64,000 nt of DNA from Viridibacillus sp050278625 (GTDB lineage Bacteria; Bacillota; Bacilli; Bacillales_A; Planococcaceae). Shown one piece after another: positions 16,811-25,090 of the stretch. The notes under the pieces are model-generated. The model had not been told where the DNA came from. It saw only the letters and a program-made list of their open reading frames with translations, and did not search any database. The stretch is from assembly GCF_050278625.1 (NCBI RefSeq), contig NZ_JBNNTI010000004.1:60533-124532 (forward strand), given 5' to 3'. Every line of letters begins with the position of its first letter. The first letter of the stretch is position 1. The translations under genes and the position numbers were made by a program.

Positions 16811-17974
16811 TTAAGACTCTACTTTTTGGAAAAAGCTTTTTAACGCTTCATAAACGTCACTTTTATGTCTCAATACATGGTAGCGAAATTTCTGATCCTC
16901 GATTTTTTTAAAGTTATACATTAATGTAGAAAAACGATTATGTTGATTCACTTCTCCGTACCCAAACATACTGGATAATTTCATTAATTCCTGAACCAAA
17001 TTCAAACACTTTTCATTATCCGTTGACATGTTTTCTCCATCCGAAAAATGAACAGGATAAATATTATATCTAGCTGGATTATATTTTTGCTTAATAAGTT
17101 CCAATGCTTTTAAATAGGCGGAAGAACAAAGTGTTCCCCCACTTTCTCCTTTAGAGAAGAAATCTTCTTCAGATACTACCTTTGCTTCTGTATGATGAGC
17201 GATAAATTCAATTTCAACCGTTTCATATTTAGAGCGCAAAAATCTTGTCATCCAAAAGAAAAAGCTCCTTGCACAATACTTCTCAAAATTACCCATCGAG
17301 GCACTTGTATCCATCATCGCAAGAACTACTGCCTTCGATTCACGTTTTGTCACTTCATCCCACGTCTTAAATCTTAAATCGTCATTATGGATAGGCGTAA
17401 TCTCTGCTTTTCCATTAATAGCATTACGTTTAATCGCATTTAAAATTGTACGCTTCTTATCGATATTACCCATAAGTCCTTTTCTTCGAATATCGTTAAA
17501 TTCAATTTTTTCGGTTGTGATATCTGCCATTTCTTTTTGTTTTAAATTGGGTAGTTCTAACTCTTTAAATAAGGCATTTTCTATCTCTTCAAGACTAACT
17601 TCTGCCTCATAGTAATCTTCACCAGGTTTGTCACCAGCTTCTTTACCATTTCCTGCACCTTTACCTTTATCCCCTTGATTAGGACCTCGTGCTACTACAT
17701 CGCCTACCTGACTATCTCCTTGCCCTTGACCAACATGTTTTGATTTATCGTAGTTATAGCGAATTTTATATTCATCTAGAGATCGTATAGGAATTTTAAT
17801 AACCTCACGACCGTTTGACATAACAATACTTTCTTCGCTTATTAAATCTGGTAAATTGTTTTTTATTGCATCTTTTACTTTTTCCATATGGCGCTGTTGA
17901 TCTTGGTGCCCTTTGCGATGGAGGGACCAATTTTCCTGAGAGATGACAAAGCGTTTATCCTGATATTCGCTCAT
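16811..17974 (-). CDS. yhbH: YhbH/YeaH, DUF444 VWA-like sporulation protein
   Basis: 387 residues from the ATG at 17974, which has GGTGAGG just upstream; an in-frame GTG at 17986 overlaps that site. A highly charged N-terminal half with a Gly-rich linker (GNGKEAGDKPGED) leads into a von Willebrand A-like domain with the metal-site motif DTSASMG (about 223) and FSDGENMSTDNE. It has the normal DUF444 architecture. In B. subtilis yhbH is a sporulation gene of the mother-cell programme. It follows prkA by 256 bp, across a terminator-like hairpin, so it may have its own promoter; none is obvious. Confidence 0.92.
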   Translation of the reverse strand: MSEYQDKRFVISQENWSLHRKGHQDQQRHMEKVKDAIKNNLPDLISEESIVMSNGREVIKIPIRSLDEYKIRYNYDKSKHVGQGQGDSQVGDVVARGPNQGDKGKGAGNGKEAGDKPGEDYYEAEVSLEEIENALFKELELPNLKQKEMADITTEKIEFNDIRRKGLMGNIDKKRTILNAIKRNAINGKAEITPIHNDDLRFKTWDEVTKRESKAVVLAMMDTSASMGNFEKYCARSFFFWMTRFLRSKYETVEIEFIAHHTEAKVVSEEDFFSKGESGGTLCSSAYLKALELIKQKYNPARYNIYPVHFSDGENMSTDNEKCLNLVQELMKLSSMFGYGEVNQHNRFSTLMYNFKKIEDQKFRYHVLRHKSDVYEALKSFFQKVES

Positions 17975-18190
17975 TTTTATCCTCACCCATCTATAAAGTC
18001 AATTTCTCCGAAGCGTATTAGCAACTGACGTTCCACCATAGTCGAAAAGAACATTATTTCTTGATATGGAATCACTAAGTACCTCTTTCTGAAAGCTATA
18101 CATATTACTCGAGATTTCTTAAAAGAGGAAGTCACTTTTCTTATAATATGTTAGTTTTTAGAATTGTTCGACTTTTTTGATAAAAAAAAA

Positions 18191-18219
18191 GAGTGCCCTA
18201 AAATTAATCTGGACACCCC
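18191..18219 (-). terminator. terminator after prkA
   Basis: GTGTCC/GGGCAC stem with a 12-nt loop and an eight-U run on the minus strand. It separates prkA from yhbH. I see nothing else in 17975-18190. Confidence 0.6.
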
Positions 18220-18230
18220 CTATTAAATCA

Positions 18231-20126
18231 TTAACGATTTAGTAAGCTACCTACATATTGTAATAATTCATTTGCTGAAGTTGAATTATATCCATGCTCA
18301 TCTATAAGCCTTGCGACAACTTCGTTAATCTTTTTAAGCTGAGATTCATCAGGCATTTTTGAGGATGTTGTAATTTTCACAACGTCTTTTAAATCAGCAA
18401 ACAATTTCTTTTGAATTGCTTCTCTTAATCTTTCATGAGAATGATATTCGAATCTCTTGCCATTTCTTGCATAAGCCGAAATGCGAATCAAAATTTCCTC
18501 TCGGAATCCTCTTTTCGCATTTTCCGAAATCCCAATTTGTTCTTCTATGGATCGCATTAGTTTTTCATCTGGATTCATTTCTTCTCCAGTAAGGAAATCT
18601 CGAATTTTATTTTTATTACAATAAGCTTCAACATTATCGAGATAATTGTTCATTAAAGTTTTTGCAGATTCTTCATACGAATAGACAAATGCTTTTTGAA
18701 CTTCATTCTTCGCAATGTCATCGTATTCTCTTCTTGCAACTGCAATATAATTTATAAATTTTTCCCGATCTTCTTGGGAGATTGAAGCATGTTGGTCAAG
18801 CCCATCTTTAAGTGAACGCAAAACGTCTAATGCGTTAATAGATGGCACTTCTTTTCGAATAATGGCAGATGAAATTCGATTTATAATATAACGTGGATCA
18901 ATACCATTCATACCTTCATTTGGATACTCTTTTTTCAATTCCTCTACATCAACTGAATTATAGCCTTCCACGCTTTCTCCGTCATACATACGCATCTTTT
19001 TCACAAGGTCAATACTTTGCTTTTTAGGTGCTTCTAGTCTTGTTAAGACAGAAAAAATTGCAGCAACTTTTAATGCATGAGGAGCAATATGAACATGTGC
19101 CATATCGCTTTCGTTAATCATTTTCTCGTATATCCGTTCTTCCTGACTTACTTTTAAATTATAAGGAATAGGCATCACAATAATTCTTGAGTGAAGTGCC
19201 TCGTTCTTTTTATTTGAAATAAACGATCGATATTCAGTTTCGTTCGTATGGGCAACTATTAATTCGTCGGCACTAATTAATGCAAATCTGCCCGCTTTAA
19301 AATTTCCTTCTTGCGTTAATGATAATAAGTTCCATAAAAACTTTTCATCTAATTTAAGCATTTCTTGAAACTCCATCATGCCTCGGTTTGCCTTGTTTAG
19401 TTCCCCGTCAAATCGATATGCACGAGGATCTGATTCAGAACCAAATTCCGCAATCGTTGAAAAATCGATACTACCAGTTAAATCAGCAATGTCCTGTGAT
19501 TTCGGATCAGAAGGTGTAAATGTCCCAATTCCAACACGTTTATCTTCTGAAAAGGTAATGCGTTCAATCATGACATTTTCAATAAGCCCATCATATTCTT
19601 TTTCAAGTCTCATTGTGTTTAAAGGCGATAAATTACCCTCTATACGTAAACCATACTCTTCATAAAAATCTTTTCGCAAATGGTGTGGAATTAGGTGGAG
19701 TGGATCTTCATGCATCGGGCATCCTTTTATGGCATATACTGCACCTTCATCCGTTCGTGAATATTGCTCAAGCCCCCGCTTTAGCAACGTCACAATGGTC
19801 GATTTCCCTCCACTCACGGGACCCATTAATAATAAAATCCGCTTGCGAACATCTAATCTTCTTGCTGCAGGATGAAAATATTCTTCTACCAATCGTTCAA
19901 TTGCTGTTTCGAGCCCGAAAATTTCTTGTCCAAAAAAGCTAAATAATTTATGTCCGTCTCGTTCCTCTAATCCAGAGCTTTTAATCATATTGTACACACG
20001 TGAATGGGCTGTTTGAGCAACTTCCGGCCTTTCCTTCACAATACTTAAGTAATCCGCAAACGTGCCTTCCCACTTCAGTCTGTTTTCTTCTTCACGGTAA
20101 ATCTTAAACTTACTTAAAATGTCTAT
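18231..20126 (-). CDS. prkA: PrkA serine protein kinase / AAA+ protein, apparent AUA start
   Basis: PrkA is an AAA+ ATPase with a kinase-like C-terminal domain that acts in sporulation. The P-loop GPVSGGKS is at residues 102-109, and family blocks REEENRLKWEGTFADYL (about 11-27) and DELIVAHTNETEYRSF are present. Read from the AUA codon at 20126-20124 the protein is 631 residues, the length of B. subtilis PrkA, and its N-terminus (IDILSKFKIYREEE) aligns with the start (MDIL) of that protein. GGAGG sits 7 nt before the AUA. No ATG, GTG or TTG has a suitable ribosome binding site; the only upstream option is a TTG at 20192 without one. Confidence 0.9.
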   Translation of the reverse strand: MDILSKFKIYREEENRLKWEGTFADYLSIVKERPEVAQTAHSRVYNMIKSSGLEERDGHKLFSFFGQEIFGLETAIERLVEEYFHPAARRLDVRKRILLLMGPVSGGKSTIVTLLKRGLEQYSRTDEGAVYAIKGCPMHEDPLHLIPHHLRKDFYEEYGLRIEGNLSPLNTMRLEKEYDGLIENVMIERITFSEDKRVGIGTFTPSDPKSQDIADLTGSIDFSTIAEFGSESDPRAYRFDGELNKANRGMMEFQEMLKLDEKFLWNLLSLTQEGNFKAGRFALISADELIVAHTNETEYRSFISNKKNEALHSRIIVMPIPYNLKVSQEERIYEKMINESDMAHVHIAPHALKVAAIFSVLTRLEAPKKQSIDLVKKMRMYDGESVEGYNSVDVEELKKEYPNEGMNGIDPRYIINRISSAIIRKEVPSINALDVLRSLKDGLDQHASISQEDREKFINYIAVARREYDDIAKNEVQKAFVYSYEESAKTLMNNYLDNVEAYCNKNKIRDFLTGEEMNPDEKLMRSIEEQIGISENAKRGFREEILIRISAYARNGKRFEYHSHERLREAIQKKLFADLKDVVKITTSSKMPDESQLKKINEVVARLIDEHGYNSTSANELLQYVGSLLNR

Positions 20127-20159
20127 AGCCTTCCCTCCATTCTTAGCCTGATTTATAAC

Positions 20160-20187
20160 ATAGTATGAAATTAGAGAAATAATGATA
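20160..20187 (-). promoter_or_regulatory. candidate sigma-E promoter of prkA
   Basis: CATACTAT on the minus strand matches 7 of 8 bases of the sigma-E -10 element (CATACAAT). The -35 region (GTATCAT, 14 nt upstream) is weak. A start about 27 nt before the AUA codon would fit and would exclude the upstream TTG. It lies within the 5' end of the divergent recombinase relic. Confidence 0.35.
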
Positions 20188-20670
20188 CCCAATAATGATT
20201 CATTCCCGAAAGCAATTTGTTTAGTAAATTTAATTACAGCAAGTCTCCCTAGTGAAATGGTACATACGCAGAGAAAGGATTTTGATGATTTATCGGTGAA
20301 TTTTTATTTGAAGAACCAAAAGGTCTACGAAGAAAAAAGACTAACATTAGATACTGTTATGGCGATTCAGGAGTATGTAAAAAAATATAACTTGCAGACT
20401 GAAGATTATTTAATTGGTAGCATCCTTTCGAATGGTAATCACGAGAAATATGTAAGTAGAGAAATTTCAACAAGAGCTTACCTTAATGATTTTAAAAAAT
20501 GGACTAGATTAACAGAATATAATTTTCGAAAGGCAATCGTTTCAGATATGCATGAGCGTGGCGCAGATTTAGCGACAATTGCAAAGCAAACAGGACATAA
20601 GTCGATAAAGACAATCAATGACCACTATCTGAAAGTCTCGAATCGTACCGTAGATAAATTTCTACCTTAA
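20182..20670 (+). pseudogene. truncated tyrosine recombinase relic
   Basis: The 162 readable residues match only the C-terminal catalytic half of a phage-type integrase. KNQKVYEEKRLTLD resembles the beta strand before the catalytic lysine region; FRKAIVSDMHERGADLATIA, QTGHKS and NDHYLKVS correspond to the boxes carrying R-II, the second His and the nucleophile Tyr. Where box A normally reads L-R-x-SE, this frame has LPSEM, so the first catalytic Arg appears replaced by Pro. The N-terminal DNA-binding domain is absent and there is no good ribosome binding site. It overlaps the prkA promoter region head to head. Probably inactive, though expression is not excluded. Confidence 0.6.
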
Positions 20671-20722
20671 ATCAAATAAAGAGAGTGAGGAATAGATAAA
20701 CCCCCTCACTGTTTGATTTAAA
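20668..20722. terminator. bidirectional terminator between converging genes
   Basis: Outer arms TTAAATCAAA/TTTGATTTAA and inner arms AGTGAGG/CCTCACT form a long hairpin between the recombinase relic and the minus-strand lipoprotein gene. Confidence 0.6.
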
Positions 20723-20743
20723 TAGCGTATCCGTACTATCCAA

Positions 20744-21172
20744 TCACAAATCAGAAAGCTTTTCTCCCATTAATATTTCAAATAAATCAGTAGAATTTTC
20801 CTCGTTTAGTTGAACATATTCACTTTCTGCTACAACTTCCAATTTATCTTTATTTGGACTTATCCAAATTTCATATAACACTGCTTTTTCCGACGCTTTA
20901 GGATTTTTAGTTTGAAATACAAACTTGTAATCAGCAGGACGTACCATATCTACTTTGGCATTTTTCCAATCATCCCTATCCAATATAATATCTTTCACCT
21001 TTTGAACTTGTTTATTATCATTAATTTCTTTGAAGTCTTCATATTTATTTTCATCACCAATATGCTTTTGAACTTCTAAATATTCTCCTGCGTCTTCTAT
21101 ACCACTAGAACACCCTGTAATAACAAATAAAATCATTGCCAATGAAACAAATAAGGTCTTTGTAAATTTCAT
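20744..21172 (-). CDS. small lipoprotein, unknown function
   Basis: 142 residues from MKFTKTLFVSLAMILF, chosen because AAAGGGGAG precedes this ATG; an upstream in-frame ATG adds 14 residues without a signal-peptide-like start. VITGC is a lipobox with Cys at about 21. The mature part is a charged domain (EVQKHIGDENKYEDFKEI, AKVDMVRPADYKFVF) with alternating strands, perhaps a small beta-sheet domain. No family is recognised and there is no operon partner. The gap 21173-21646 contains a decayed-looking plus-strand frame around 21410-21540 (see rejected list) and no other gene. Confidence 0.7.
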   Translation of the reverse strand: MKFTKTLFVSLAMILFVITGCSSGIEDAGEYLEVQKHIGDENKYEDFKEINDNKQVQKVKDIILDRDDWKNAKVDMVRPADYKFVFQTKNPKASEKAVLYEIWISPNKDKLEVVAESEYVQLNEENSTDLFEILMGEKLSDL

Positions 21173-21646
21173 ATGAACTCCCCTTTTATTTATCATTTCA
21201 AGTACATACTTCACACGGTAACATAATTTACCAATTTATAGTTATTAAAATAACAAAATCTAATGCAAATAGTATATATCCTTAAAAACCAATTAGACTA
21301 GCCAGGTATTTACAAAACGTATTTTAAATGACTAATATTTAAAAGTTCAAATACTTCTATAGCATAATCTGAATCTTACATTAAAGTGCTGAATAGAAAG
21401 GAAACAATGATAAAAACACTGTTTCTAAAGTACGGAAAAACAATGTAGTGAAAGTCTAAAGTCGCAATAAAGATTTGCTTTATACTGTTAAAGCTAAAGG
21501 CTCTAAAGTAATCCTTTCTAACAAAAAGACAAAAAGCTGAATAAGAATGGCGGTACAATCTGTATCAGTAAAACGTGGGAACTTTAAAGAAAGTTCTGTA
21601 TATAACAAACATATAATGTACTGTAACAACTTTGGAGGTGATTACA

Positions 21647-22141
21647 CTGATTCATACGGTTAAACAAGGTGAAACACTCTTTCAACTCTCTAGAGATTAT
21701 CGTACTCCACTATCCGCAATTATTAGCGCGAACCCATCTATAAATCCAAATGTACTTTATATTGGTCAACCTATTGTTATTCCAGGTTTTCCTGACCCTA
21801 ATACGACTCCATATCAAATTGATGTTTCACTCAACAATCGTTGGCTTAGATTATATAAAGATGGTGTTTTACAAAAGCAATATCCCATTGCGGTTGGAAA
21901 AATGTTAACCAATACACCTGTAGGACAATTTATTATTATTAATAAAGCACCTAACCCCGGAGGCCCATTCGGAACGATGTGGATGAGCTTATCAAAAGAT
22001 ACCTATGGAATTCACGGAACAGATGATCCAAGTTCAATTGGCAAAGCCGTATCACACGGTTGTATTCGCATGCATAATGAAGATGTAGAGGAATTGGCTA
22101 GTATTATTCCTATAGGAACAGCGGTATTTATACACCCTTAA
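21647..22141 (+). CDS. ykuD: YkuD-type L,D-transpeptidase with LysM, apparent CUG start
   Basis: L,D-transpeptidase that makes 3-3 crosslinks in peptidoglycan, spore-associated in B. subtilis. An N-terminal LysM (residues 2-46, HTVKQGETLFQLSRDYRT) binds wall glycan; the YkuD domain holds the signature HGTDDP...SHGCIRMH with His123, His137 and nucleophile Cys139. Read from CTG at 21647 it is 164 residues, the B. subtilis YkuD length, and GGAGGTGA is 5 nt upstream. The in-frame GTG at 21638 lies inside that ribosome binding site and TTG at 21632 has none, so CTG is the best-placed start. There is no signal peptide, as in B. subtilis YkuD. Confidence 0.9.
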   Translation: MIHTVKQGETLFQLSRDYRTPLSAIISANPSINPNVLYIGQPIVIPGFPDPNTTPYQIDVSLNNRWLRLYKDGVLQKQYPIAVGKMLTNTPVGQFIIINKAPNPGGPFGTMWMSLSKDTYGIHGTDDPSSIGKAVSHGCIRMHNEDVEELASIIPIGTAVFIHP

Positions 22142-22206
22142 TGGTAAAAAGGACTACCCACAATAGTCTGATAGCAAACTTTTGTAGATAGGCCTTATTT
22201 TAAAAT

Positions 22207-22344
22207 CTATTTATCCCAAACGTCTTTAGCGATACGTACAACATGACATAATTTTTCCCATCGCTGTTCTCCCGTTAATAAATTGCCTTCTTCAGTCACG
22301 TAAAAATAGTTCTTTTGCGAACGGCTCCCGCCATATCTCTCGGT
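22207..22344 (-). pseudogene. possible C-terminal gene remnant
   Basis: After a stop, an open 45-codon frame reads TERYGGSRSQKNYFYVTEEG and continues to HVVRIAKDVWDK before TAG. A second short frame upstream (GTG at about 22390, VKKFAYITVEQ then stop) lies in a different frame. Protein-like composition without a start suggests a decayed gene; the family is not recognised. Confidence 0.35.
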
Positions 22345-22410
22345 TTATTTGCTACTGCTCAACAGTAATATAAGCAAACTTTTTCACTAATTCATCTGTG
22401 CATAATAAAA

Positions 22411-22443
22411 CAATGCCAGGTCGATACTAGACCTGGCATTGTT
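22411..22443 (-). terminator. ykuS terminator
   Basis: Perfect stem CAATGCCAGGTC/GACCTGGCATTG with a 7-nt loop, then TTTTA on the minus strand, directly below the ykuS stop. Confidence 0.85.
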
Positions 22444-22445
22444 GA

Positions 22446-22694
22446 TTAATGTAAATTAAGTTTTTCTTCTACTTTCTGACAGACCTCATCTGCAGATAGG
22501 CCAGCCGCTTCAATGATTGAACCTTGAATGGACGTATCGTGAATACCTAGTGCATTATTGTCCAACCCTGTAATGACACAACAATCTACACCCGTTGCAT
22601 CTGCTTCATGTTTCAGTTCAATTACTTCATAACCCTTTGCAAGTAAAGCCTCAGATACATTCGTTAACGATTGCTCTACACCGATTATTGACAT
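22446..22694 (-). CDS. ykuS: UPF0180 protein YkuS
   Basis: 82 residues from the ATG at 22694, which follows GGAGGTGG by 8 nt; the frame is open for 50 codons further upstream but with no start signal. It matches YkuS of B. subtilis (81 residues): IGVEQSL at the N-terminus, a DCCVITGLD core, a GIHDT segment and a C-terminal helix ADEVCQKVEEKL. The function is not known. YkuD and YkuS genes are near each other in B. subtilis too, so a local arrangement is partly kept, although here they converge. Confidence 0.9.
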   Translation of the reverse strand: MSIIGVEQSLTNVSEALLAKGYEVIELKHEADATGVDCCVITGLDNNALGIHDTSIQGSIIEAAGLSADEVCQKVEEKLNLH

Positions 22695-22831
22695 AGTAGG
22701 GTCCACCTCCTTGTTGATAAGATGTCCGTTTCTATTTATATTTATGTATGCAATTTCAACTAAAACAAAGACAAAACCCATAATAAGGTATCTAATATAA
22801 GCAGTGTAGGTGACTATGGTCCATAAAATTA

Positions 22832-22865
22832 AAGAAACACACATCTTAAAAGATGTGCGTTTCTT
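22832..22865 (-). terminator. yugI terminator
   Basis: AAACGCACATCTT/AAGATGTGTGTTT hairpin with a CTTTAATTTT tail on the minus strand. Confidence 0.8.
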
Positions 22866-22878
22866 CTGCTATCTATAA

Positions 22879-23307
22879 TTACCCTCTTCGTCCGCCTCTT
22901 CCACCACGTTTAGACTCGGTGCTGCGTTTTAAAGTGGATAAATTATCTTCACTTGATTTTAAGAATTTAGCCATCTTATCTTCAAAGGTTTCCTTCGGTT
23001 GGAAATTGCCTCGTGGACGACTATCCTTCTGACGATATGGGCGCTTCGTATAAGAAGACGTATTTTCAACAGGTTTATCAATCGCTTTTTTTATAGATAA
23101 GGCAATTTTTCCTTCTTTTTCGCTTAGGACCTTCACTTCTACTTGATCCCCAACTTTAAGATGTTCATTAATATCTTTTACGTAAGCTTCTGCAACTTCA
23201 CTAATGTGCACAAGTCCTGTCACCTTATCCGGCAACTCAACAAACGCACCAAAATTTGTGATTCCTGTAACCTTACCTTGTAACTTGCTACCAATTTCTA
23301 CTGACAA
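22879..23307 (-). CDS. yugI: S1-domain RNA-binding protein YugI (general stress protein 13 type)
   Basis: 142 residues. Residues 5-75 are a single S1 domain (GSKLQGKVTGITNFGAFVEL, GLVHISEVA, VKVLSEKEGKIALSIKKA), a five-stranded RNA-binding fold. The tail is basic and disordered and ends in KRGGRGGRRG, an RGG-like RNA-contact region. B. subtilis YugI/GSP13 is a ribosome-associated stress protein of the same design. The start codon is TTG, with GGAGG 7 nt upstream, so the N-terminus is read as MSVEIGSKL. It is a single gene with its own terminator. Confidence 0.9.
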   Translation of the reverse strand: MSVEIGSKLQGKVTGITNFGAFVELPDKVTGLVHISEVAEAYVKDINEHLKVGDQVEVKVLSEKEGKIALSIKKAIDKPVENTSSYTKRPYRQKDSRPRGNFQPKETFEDKMAKFLKSSEDNLSTLKRSTESKRGGRGGRRG

Positions 23308-23529
23308 TCCATTTCCTCCTAATAAATACTATACTCTATTATATCAAATTTAATTTTTGGCGCCAATCATCCGTTTGATTACTGACGATGTTAAATTAAA
23401 GTATGTTTTTTACGAAATAACGGCTTTAAATAGATTTATAAAAAAATCGTACGTAATAGAGGTAATTGATGATATGTTCAGAATATATACGGAAGGCGAA
23501 AGTCCATTTTTGAGAGGAGGAAATGAGTA

Positions 23530-24078
23530 ATGTCAAAGAAAGTATTATTGTTAGCTGGAGATGCAGTTGAGGCTTTGGAGATTTATTACCCATATTTTCG
23601 TTGTCTTGAAGAGGGCTACGATGTGCATATAGCCGCCCCATCGAAGAAAAACTTACAGACGGTCGTTCATGATTTTATTGGTTGGGATACTTATACAGAG
23701 AGTAAAGGATACTTAATTGAATCTCATTTGGCATTTGAGGATGTAAAGTCCGAAGAATATGACGGCTTGATTATACCTGGAGGAAGAGCTCCTGAATACA
23801 TTCGATTAAATGAAAATGTTCCAAAGATTGTCGCTCATTTCTTTGAGGCAAATAAACCTGTTGCAGCGATTTGCCACGCTAGTCTCATTTTAACAACTGT
23901 TTCTCAATACTTAAAAGATCGCGAATTAACTGCCTATATCGCTTGTAAACCAGATGTAGAAGCTGCGGGTGCAACTTATATTGAAGATCCTCTCCATGTT
24001 CAAGGAAACCTCATTTCCGGACATGCTTGGCCAGATCTACCAGGGTTTATGAGGGAATTCATTAAACAACTAAATTAA
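23530..24078 (+). CDS. DJ-1/PfpI family protein
   Basis: 182 residues with the class I glutamine amidotransferase-like fold of DJ-1/PfpI: an N-terminal KKVLLLAGDAVEALE strand-turn, the acidic Glu at about 15, GLIIPGGRAPEYIR (about 79-92) and the nucleophile elbow AICHAS with Cys115-His116. Relatives are intracellular peptidases, deglycases or chaperones; the reaction here cannot be fixed from sequence. AGAGGAGGAAATGAGTA precedes the ATG. It is the only plus-strand gene locally and is followed by a hairpin at about 24100. Confidence 0.88.
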   Translation: MSKKVLLLAGDAVEALEIYYPYFRCLEEGYDVHIAAPSKKNLQTVVHDFIGWDTYTESKGYLIESHLAFEDVKSEEYDGLIIPGGRAPEYIRLNENVPKIVAHFFEANKPVAAICHASLILTTVSQYLKDRELTAYIACKPDVEAAGATYIEDPLHVQGNLISGHAWPDLPGFMREFIKQLN

Positions 24079-24099
24079 TAAGATTTGTTTATAAAAGAT

Positions 24100-24156
24100 A
24101 GACAAAAGGAAGTATCCAATATACCCCAACGTATTTTGGATACGTTTCTGTCTTTA
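24100..24156 (+). terminator. terminator after the PfpI gene
   Basis: GTATCCA/TGGATAC with flanking pairing of AGACAAAAGGAA and TTTCTGTCT around an 18-nt centre, then TTTAT. The gap from here to 24467 has no gene I trust. Confidence 0.5.
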
Positions 24157-24467
24157 TAGCTACTAATTCACTTCCGAATAAACCTCATTCATAAACAGTA
24201 AACATTTAAGGATTAGATATAATTTCAAAATGAAAACTTGTTTTAATCTGTGGCCAAATTGGCCTTTCTACACTTTCTGCTACTAAACTTTCCCACACTT
24301 GTTCTGCCTGCATTATTACGCCAACATTCGTTTTACGGAATAACTTTTTTTCTTTAATCAAAACTTCGTTAAATTTTTTCATTTTTTGAAGACCATTCAA
24401 AGAGGCGTTTATATTGCTATAAAGCCTAAAACAGTATGTAGGATAAACTTTTCACCTCTTCACTAAA

Positions 24468-24497
24468 TGTATTAAAAACAAATCCTTGACCATTCTA
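24468..24497 (+). promoter_or_regulatory. candidate forespore (sigma-G/F) promoter of the SASP gene
   Basis: TGTATT, a 17-nt spacer and CATTCTA resemble the sigma-G pattern (TGAATA / CATACTA) and sit 23 nt before the SASP start codon. Confidence 0.4.
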
Positions 24498-24519
24498 ATA
24501 TCACAAGGAGGTGAATGTT

Positions 24520-24727
24520 ATGGCTTCAAATAACCGAAGTTCAAATAAACTTGAAGTACCAGGTGTTCAACAAGCGGGATCAAATGAAATATGAAATTGC
24601 ACAAGAGTTTGGTGTACAACTTGGAGGAGAAGCTTCTTCTCGCGCAAACGGTTCAGTTGGTGGAGAAATCACTAAACGACTAGTTCAAATGGCTGAAAAC
24701 CAAGCAAAAGGCAATTCTGGCCAATAA
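24520..24727 (+). pseudogene. alpha/beta-type small acid-soluble spore protein gene with a frameshift
   Basis: AAGGAGGTG precedes ATG 24520, which opens MASNNRSSNKLEVPGVQQ, the classic SASP start. At about 24575 the sequence reads CAAGCGGGATCAA where CAAGCGATTGATCAA (QAIDQ) is expected, a net loss of two bases, so this frame soon stops. The rest (DQMKYEIAQEFGVQLGGEA, GSVGGEITKRLVQMAE) continues in another frame to 24727. The full product would be about 69 residues, normal for the family, and the protease site YEIAQEFG is kept. Either the gene is broken or the assembly has an error here. SASPs coat spore DNA. Confidence 0.85.
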
Positions 24728-24733
24728 AAATCC

Positions 24734-24774
24734 AAAGAAAGAAGGTAGAGTTTTGTGCTCTACCTTCTTTCTTT
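24734..24774 (+). terminator. SASP gene terminator
   Basis: AAAGAAAGAAGGTAGAG pairs perfectly with CTCTACCTTCTTTCTTT around a 7-nt loop. Confidence 0.85.
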
Positions 24775-24816
24775 GTATTTAAAGTCATCAAATTAAATGC
24801 TCACAGTCTAATAAAA

Positions 24817-24849
24817 AAGAACGAATTCCAATAGGAGGAATTCGTTCTT
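24817..24849 (-). terminator. terminator-like hairpin downstream of the Dus gene
   Basis: AAGAACGAATTCC/GGAATTCGTTCTT with a 7-nt loop; on the minus strand a U run follows. It lies 240 bp beyond the Dus stop codon, after the stray rlmCD-like sequence. Confidence 0.7.
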
Positions 24850-24881
24850 GAATGATTATAGTAACTTCTACAGTGATACTG

Positions 24882-24925
24882 CTTCACAATGTGTGGAGTG
24901 TATGTGGCAACATGGGTGCTGGTGG
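24882..24925 (-). other. short stray sequence resembling the rlmCD 3' end
   Basis: On the minus strand ATGTTGCCACATACA, then CATTGTGAAGCAGT, parallel the rlmCD codons for MFPHTAHCEAV, with a few extra bases between the blocks. Only this short core is similar; the surroundings are not. Apart from it and the hairpin, 24775-25090 shows no gene. Confidence 0.4.
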
Positions 24926-25090
24926 GTTTATTCCATTCTTAAAACCTTTTTATTTCAGAAAACAGACTTTATCAAAATAAAAGTTGCCGGCCGCAAAGGA
25001 ACTTGAAACTTAATAAGTACACATGAGTTGATGTGATTCATTTTCCCTCTAACTTTTTGAGAGTTACATCATTTCACTGTCCCCACCCCA

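Noticed and set aside
21405..21540. plus-strand protein-like stretch with KAKGSKVILSNKKTK and one TAA
   Set aside because: Low-complexity Lys-rich reading with a stop and no start; too weak to call a pseudogene.
24206..24400. 64-codon minus-strand frame starting with TTG
   Set aside because: No ribosome binding site for the TTG or the internal ATG and no recognisable features; may be chance or a remnant.
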